This document shows positions 62,836 to 64,000 of a stretch of DNA of 64,000 nucleotides, piece after piece; position 1 is the first letter of the stretch; each line of letters begins with the position of its first letter. Source of the stretch: Terrabacter sp040702505 (lineage in GTDB: Bacteria; Actinomycetota; Actinomycetes; Actinomycetales; Dermatophilaceae); NCBI RefSeq assembly GCF_040702505.1, contig NZ_JBFBLC010000002.1, positions 1 to 64,000 on the forward strand, read 5' to 3'. The notes under the pieces were generated by a model. That model ran no database searches. It saw nothing but the letters and a program-made list of their open reading frames with translations, and was not told the origin of the DNA. The position numbers were made by a program, and so were the translations under genes.

Positions 62836-62881
62836 GACGCCACAGAGTAGCGCTATCGCGCGGCAATCGGCACCGCTATCG
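62820..62881. promoter_or_regulatory. Triple direct repeat, probable MocR operator
   Basis: CGCTATCG at 62820-62827, 62851-62858 and 62874-62881, all same orientation, start-to-start 31 and 23 bp. MocR regulators such as GabR and PdxR bind widely spaced direct repeats. The first lies inside the MocR coding start, the other two inside the EamA coding start. Confidence 0.65.
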
Positions 62882-63769
62882 GACCGTCCGGCGAGGTCCG
62901 GTCTCAGGTGGGGGCTTGTCGGGATCACGGCCTTCTCCTTCACTGTGCCGTTCACCCGGGTCGCGGCTCATGACGGGTTGTCGCCGCTGTTCATCGGGGC
63001 GGGGCGCGCGGTCGTAGCTGCGGCCTTGGCCGCCGTGGCTCTGGCCGTGACTCGGCAGGTGCGGCCGAACAGGCGGCAGTGGGCTCGGCTGGCGATCGTG
63101 GCCGCTGGGGTGGTCGCCGGTTTCCCCCTGCTGACGTCGTACGCGCTCAAGACCGCGCCGGCTGGACACGGGGCCGTCGTCATCGGGCTGCTGCCGGCGG
63201 CGACCGCGGCGATGGCGGTGATGCGCGGCAAGGAGCGGGTGCCGCGCTCGTTCTGGATGTTCGCAGCGCTCGGTGCCGGGGCCGTCGTCGTCTTCGCGGC
63301 GCTGCAGGACGGCGGGCTGGGTGGGCTCCACGGCTCGGACCTGCTGCTCTTCGGGGCCGTCCTCGCGGCCGCGGTCGGGTATGCCGAGGGCGGGTTGCTC
63401 GCGCGTGAGCTCGGCGCCTGGCAGACGGTGTCCTGGGCGCTGGTGCTCTCCGCACCGCTGATGATCGTCCTGACCGTGGTCTCGGTTCTGGACGGGGCCC
63501 CGGTCGGGACGCCGGTGCAGTGGCTCGCGTTTGCCTACCTGTGCGTGGTGTCGATGTACGTGGGCTTCTTCGCCTGGTACCACGGGCTGGCCATCGGGCC
63601 GATGGCTCGGGTCAGCCAAGTGCAGCTGGTGCAGCCGGTCCTGAGCATCCTGTGGGCGGCGCTGATCCTGCGTGAGCAGCTGACCTGGCCCACGGTGATG
63701 GGCGGGCTGGTCGTCATCGCCTGCGCCCGTCTCGCGGTCCGTGCGCGCATGGGCCCGAAGGCGAGGTGA
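62834..63769 (+). CDS. EamA/DMT-family transporter
   Basis: A 311-residue protein with ten membrane helices in two EamA halves: WGLVGITAFSFTVPFTRVAA, APAGHGAVVIGLLPAATAAM, then LLLFGAVLAAAVGYAEGGLL and QLVQPVLSILWAALILREQL. Exports or imports small metabolites; with a MocR partner an amino acid or vitamer is plausible. ATG 62834 is the only standard start before TM1; the 5' end is rich in Ser/Ala/Arg (MTPQSSAIARQSAPLSDRPA). It overlaps the divergent MocR start. Confidence 0.9.
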   Translation: MTPQSSAIARQSAPLSDRPARSGLRWGLVGITAFSFTVPFTRVAAHDGLSPLFIGAGRAVVAAALAAVALAVTRQVRPNRRQWARLAIVAAGVVAGFPLLTSYALKTAPAGHGAVVIGLLPAATAAMAVMRGKERVPRSFWMFAALGAGAVVVFAALQDGGLGGLHGSDLLLFGAVLAAAVGYAEGGLLARELGAWQTVSWALVLSAPLMIVLTVVSVLDGAPVGTPVQWLAFAYLCVVSMYVGFFAWYHGLAIGPMARVSQVQLVQPVLSILWAALILREQLTWPTVMGGLVVIACARLAVRARMGPKAR

Positions 63770-63772
63770 TGC

Positions 63773-63794
63773 ACCACCAGACCGGGCTGGTGGT
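63773..63794 (+). terminator. Short hairpin after the EamA gene
   Basis: ACCACCAG/CTGGTGGT, 8 bp, loop ACCGGG, immediately after the EamA stop. A following TTGCACCACATTC is only weakly T-rich. Confidence 0.5.
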
Positions 63795-63817
63795 TGCACC
63801 ACATTCACACGATCGGC

Positions 63818-64000
63818 TCACCATCCACGGCAGATCAGGACGTCACCTCGCTCTTTGTCGGACAGCAAACGAGCGTGGGACAACAACGCATCGGTTGCCT
63901 CCGCGCCGACGCCCCCGAGTTCAGCCACCGACATCACGATCTCCGTGCGATCGGTCGCCTCGCCGATACGAGGGTGGCGATCGCCGCGGGCGCCAACGTG
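63818..64000 (-). CDS. C-terminal part of an unrecognised protein (partial)
   Basis: A frame open from the right edge (64000) to TGA at 63818-63820, 60 residues visible. It reads TDRTEIVMSVAELGGVGAEA, TDALLSHARLLSDKERGDVL, ending ICRGW. Alternating helix and strand pattern and lack of low-complexity arginine runs make it protein-like. No family recognised. The upstream part is outside the window. Confidence 0.5.
   Translation of the reverse strand, partial: HVGARGDRHPRIGEATDRTEIVMSVAELGGVGAEATDALLSHARLLSDKERGDVLICRGW

Overview
The window is high-GC (roughly 70 percent by eye) chromosomal DNA from an actinobacterium. The gene set (SigE-family ECF sigma factor, LexA-type TCGAAC-N4-GTTCGA box, Zur box, gluABCD glutamate uptake, DUF3097, a mycothiol-type maleylpyruvate isomerase homologue) and the order hrcA-dnaJ-rsmE-HIT-phoH-ybeY-CorC-era fit Micrococcales. 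Intrasporangiaceae (Janibacter/Knoellia/Phycicoccus-like) is my best guess, by inference only.

Layout. 1-6 kb: a transposase-like 3' end at the edge, then holA, rpsT, an orphan PemK/MazF toxin, an MFS pump, a cupin and lepA. 6-12 kb is accessory in character: AraC/VOC pair, a decayed SRPBCC gene, a small membrane protein, GNAT, a secreted repeat protein, and an ArsR regulator with a nucleotidyltransferase and a divergent CDF metal exporter. 12-19 kb: a phosphatase and an MFS pump divergent from a 30-bp perfect palindrome, hemW, an aldehyde dehydrogenase and a secreted CHAP hydrolase. 19-31 kb: DUF3097, then a CIRCE-controlled hrcA-dnaJ-rsmE block, an ECF sigma factor with a GerMN/Gmad2 membrane partner on the other strand, and HIT-S10 peptidase-phoH-ybeY-corC-era. 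31-38 kb: leuA behind a leucine attenuator, a membrane glycosyltransferase-like protein, SOS-boxed alkB, recO and uppS. 38-41 kb: a Zur-controlled zinc uptake operon (znuA-znuC-znuB-zur). 41-52 kb: glyS, a rhodanese, dusB, dgt, dnaG and tRNA-Asn. 52-57 kb: gluABCD and an M23 endopeptidase. 57-64 kb is again accessory: a non-coding stretch with strong hairpins, a cluster of small coupled ORFs, an AraC regulator framed by 71-72-bp inverted repeats, DUF7455, PhzF, and a MocR/EamA pair with overlapping start codons.

Themes. Several complete control circuits can be read from DNA: HrcA on CIRCE, Zur on its box, LexA on alkB, leucine attenuation on leuA, and a probable MocR direct-repeat operator. 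Convergent genes are usually separated by long perfect hairpins without a marked T-run. An 8-mer, GTATGCCG/CGGCATAC, occurs about 36 times on both strands, in every reading frame and between genes, far above composition-based expectation. The least explained region is 57.9-60.5 kb, where an AraC-family gene sits between inverted copies of a promoter-like segment that lead into two sets of small, partly cysteine-rich ORFs; one side also carries a long leader with mutually exclusive hairpins.
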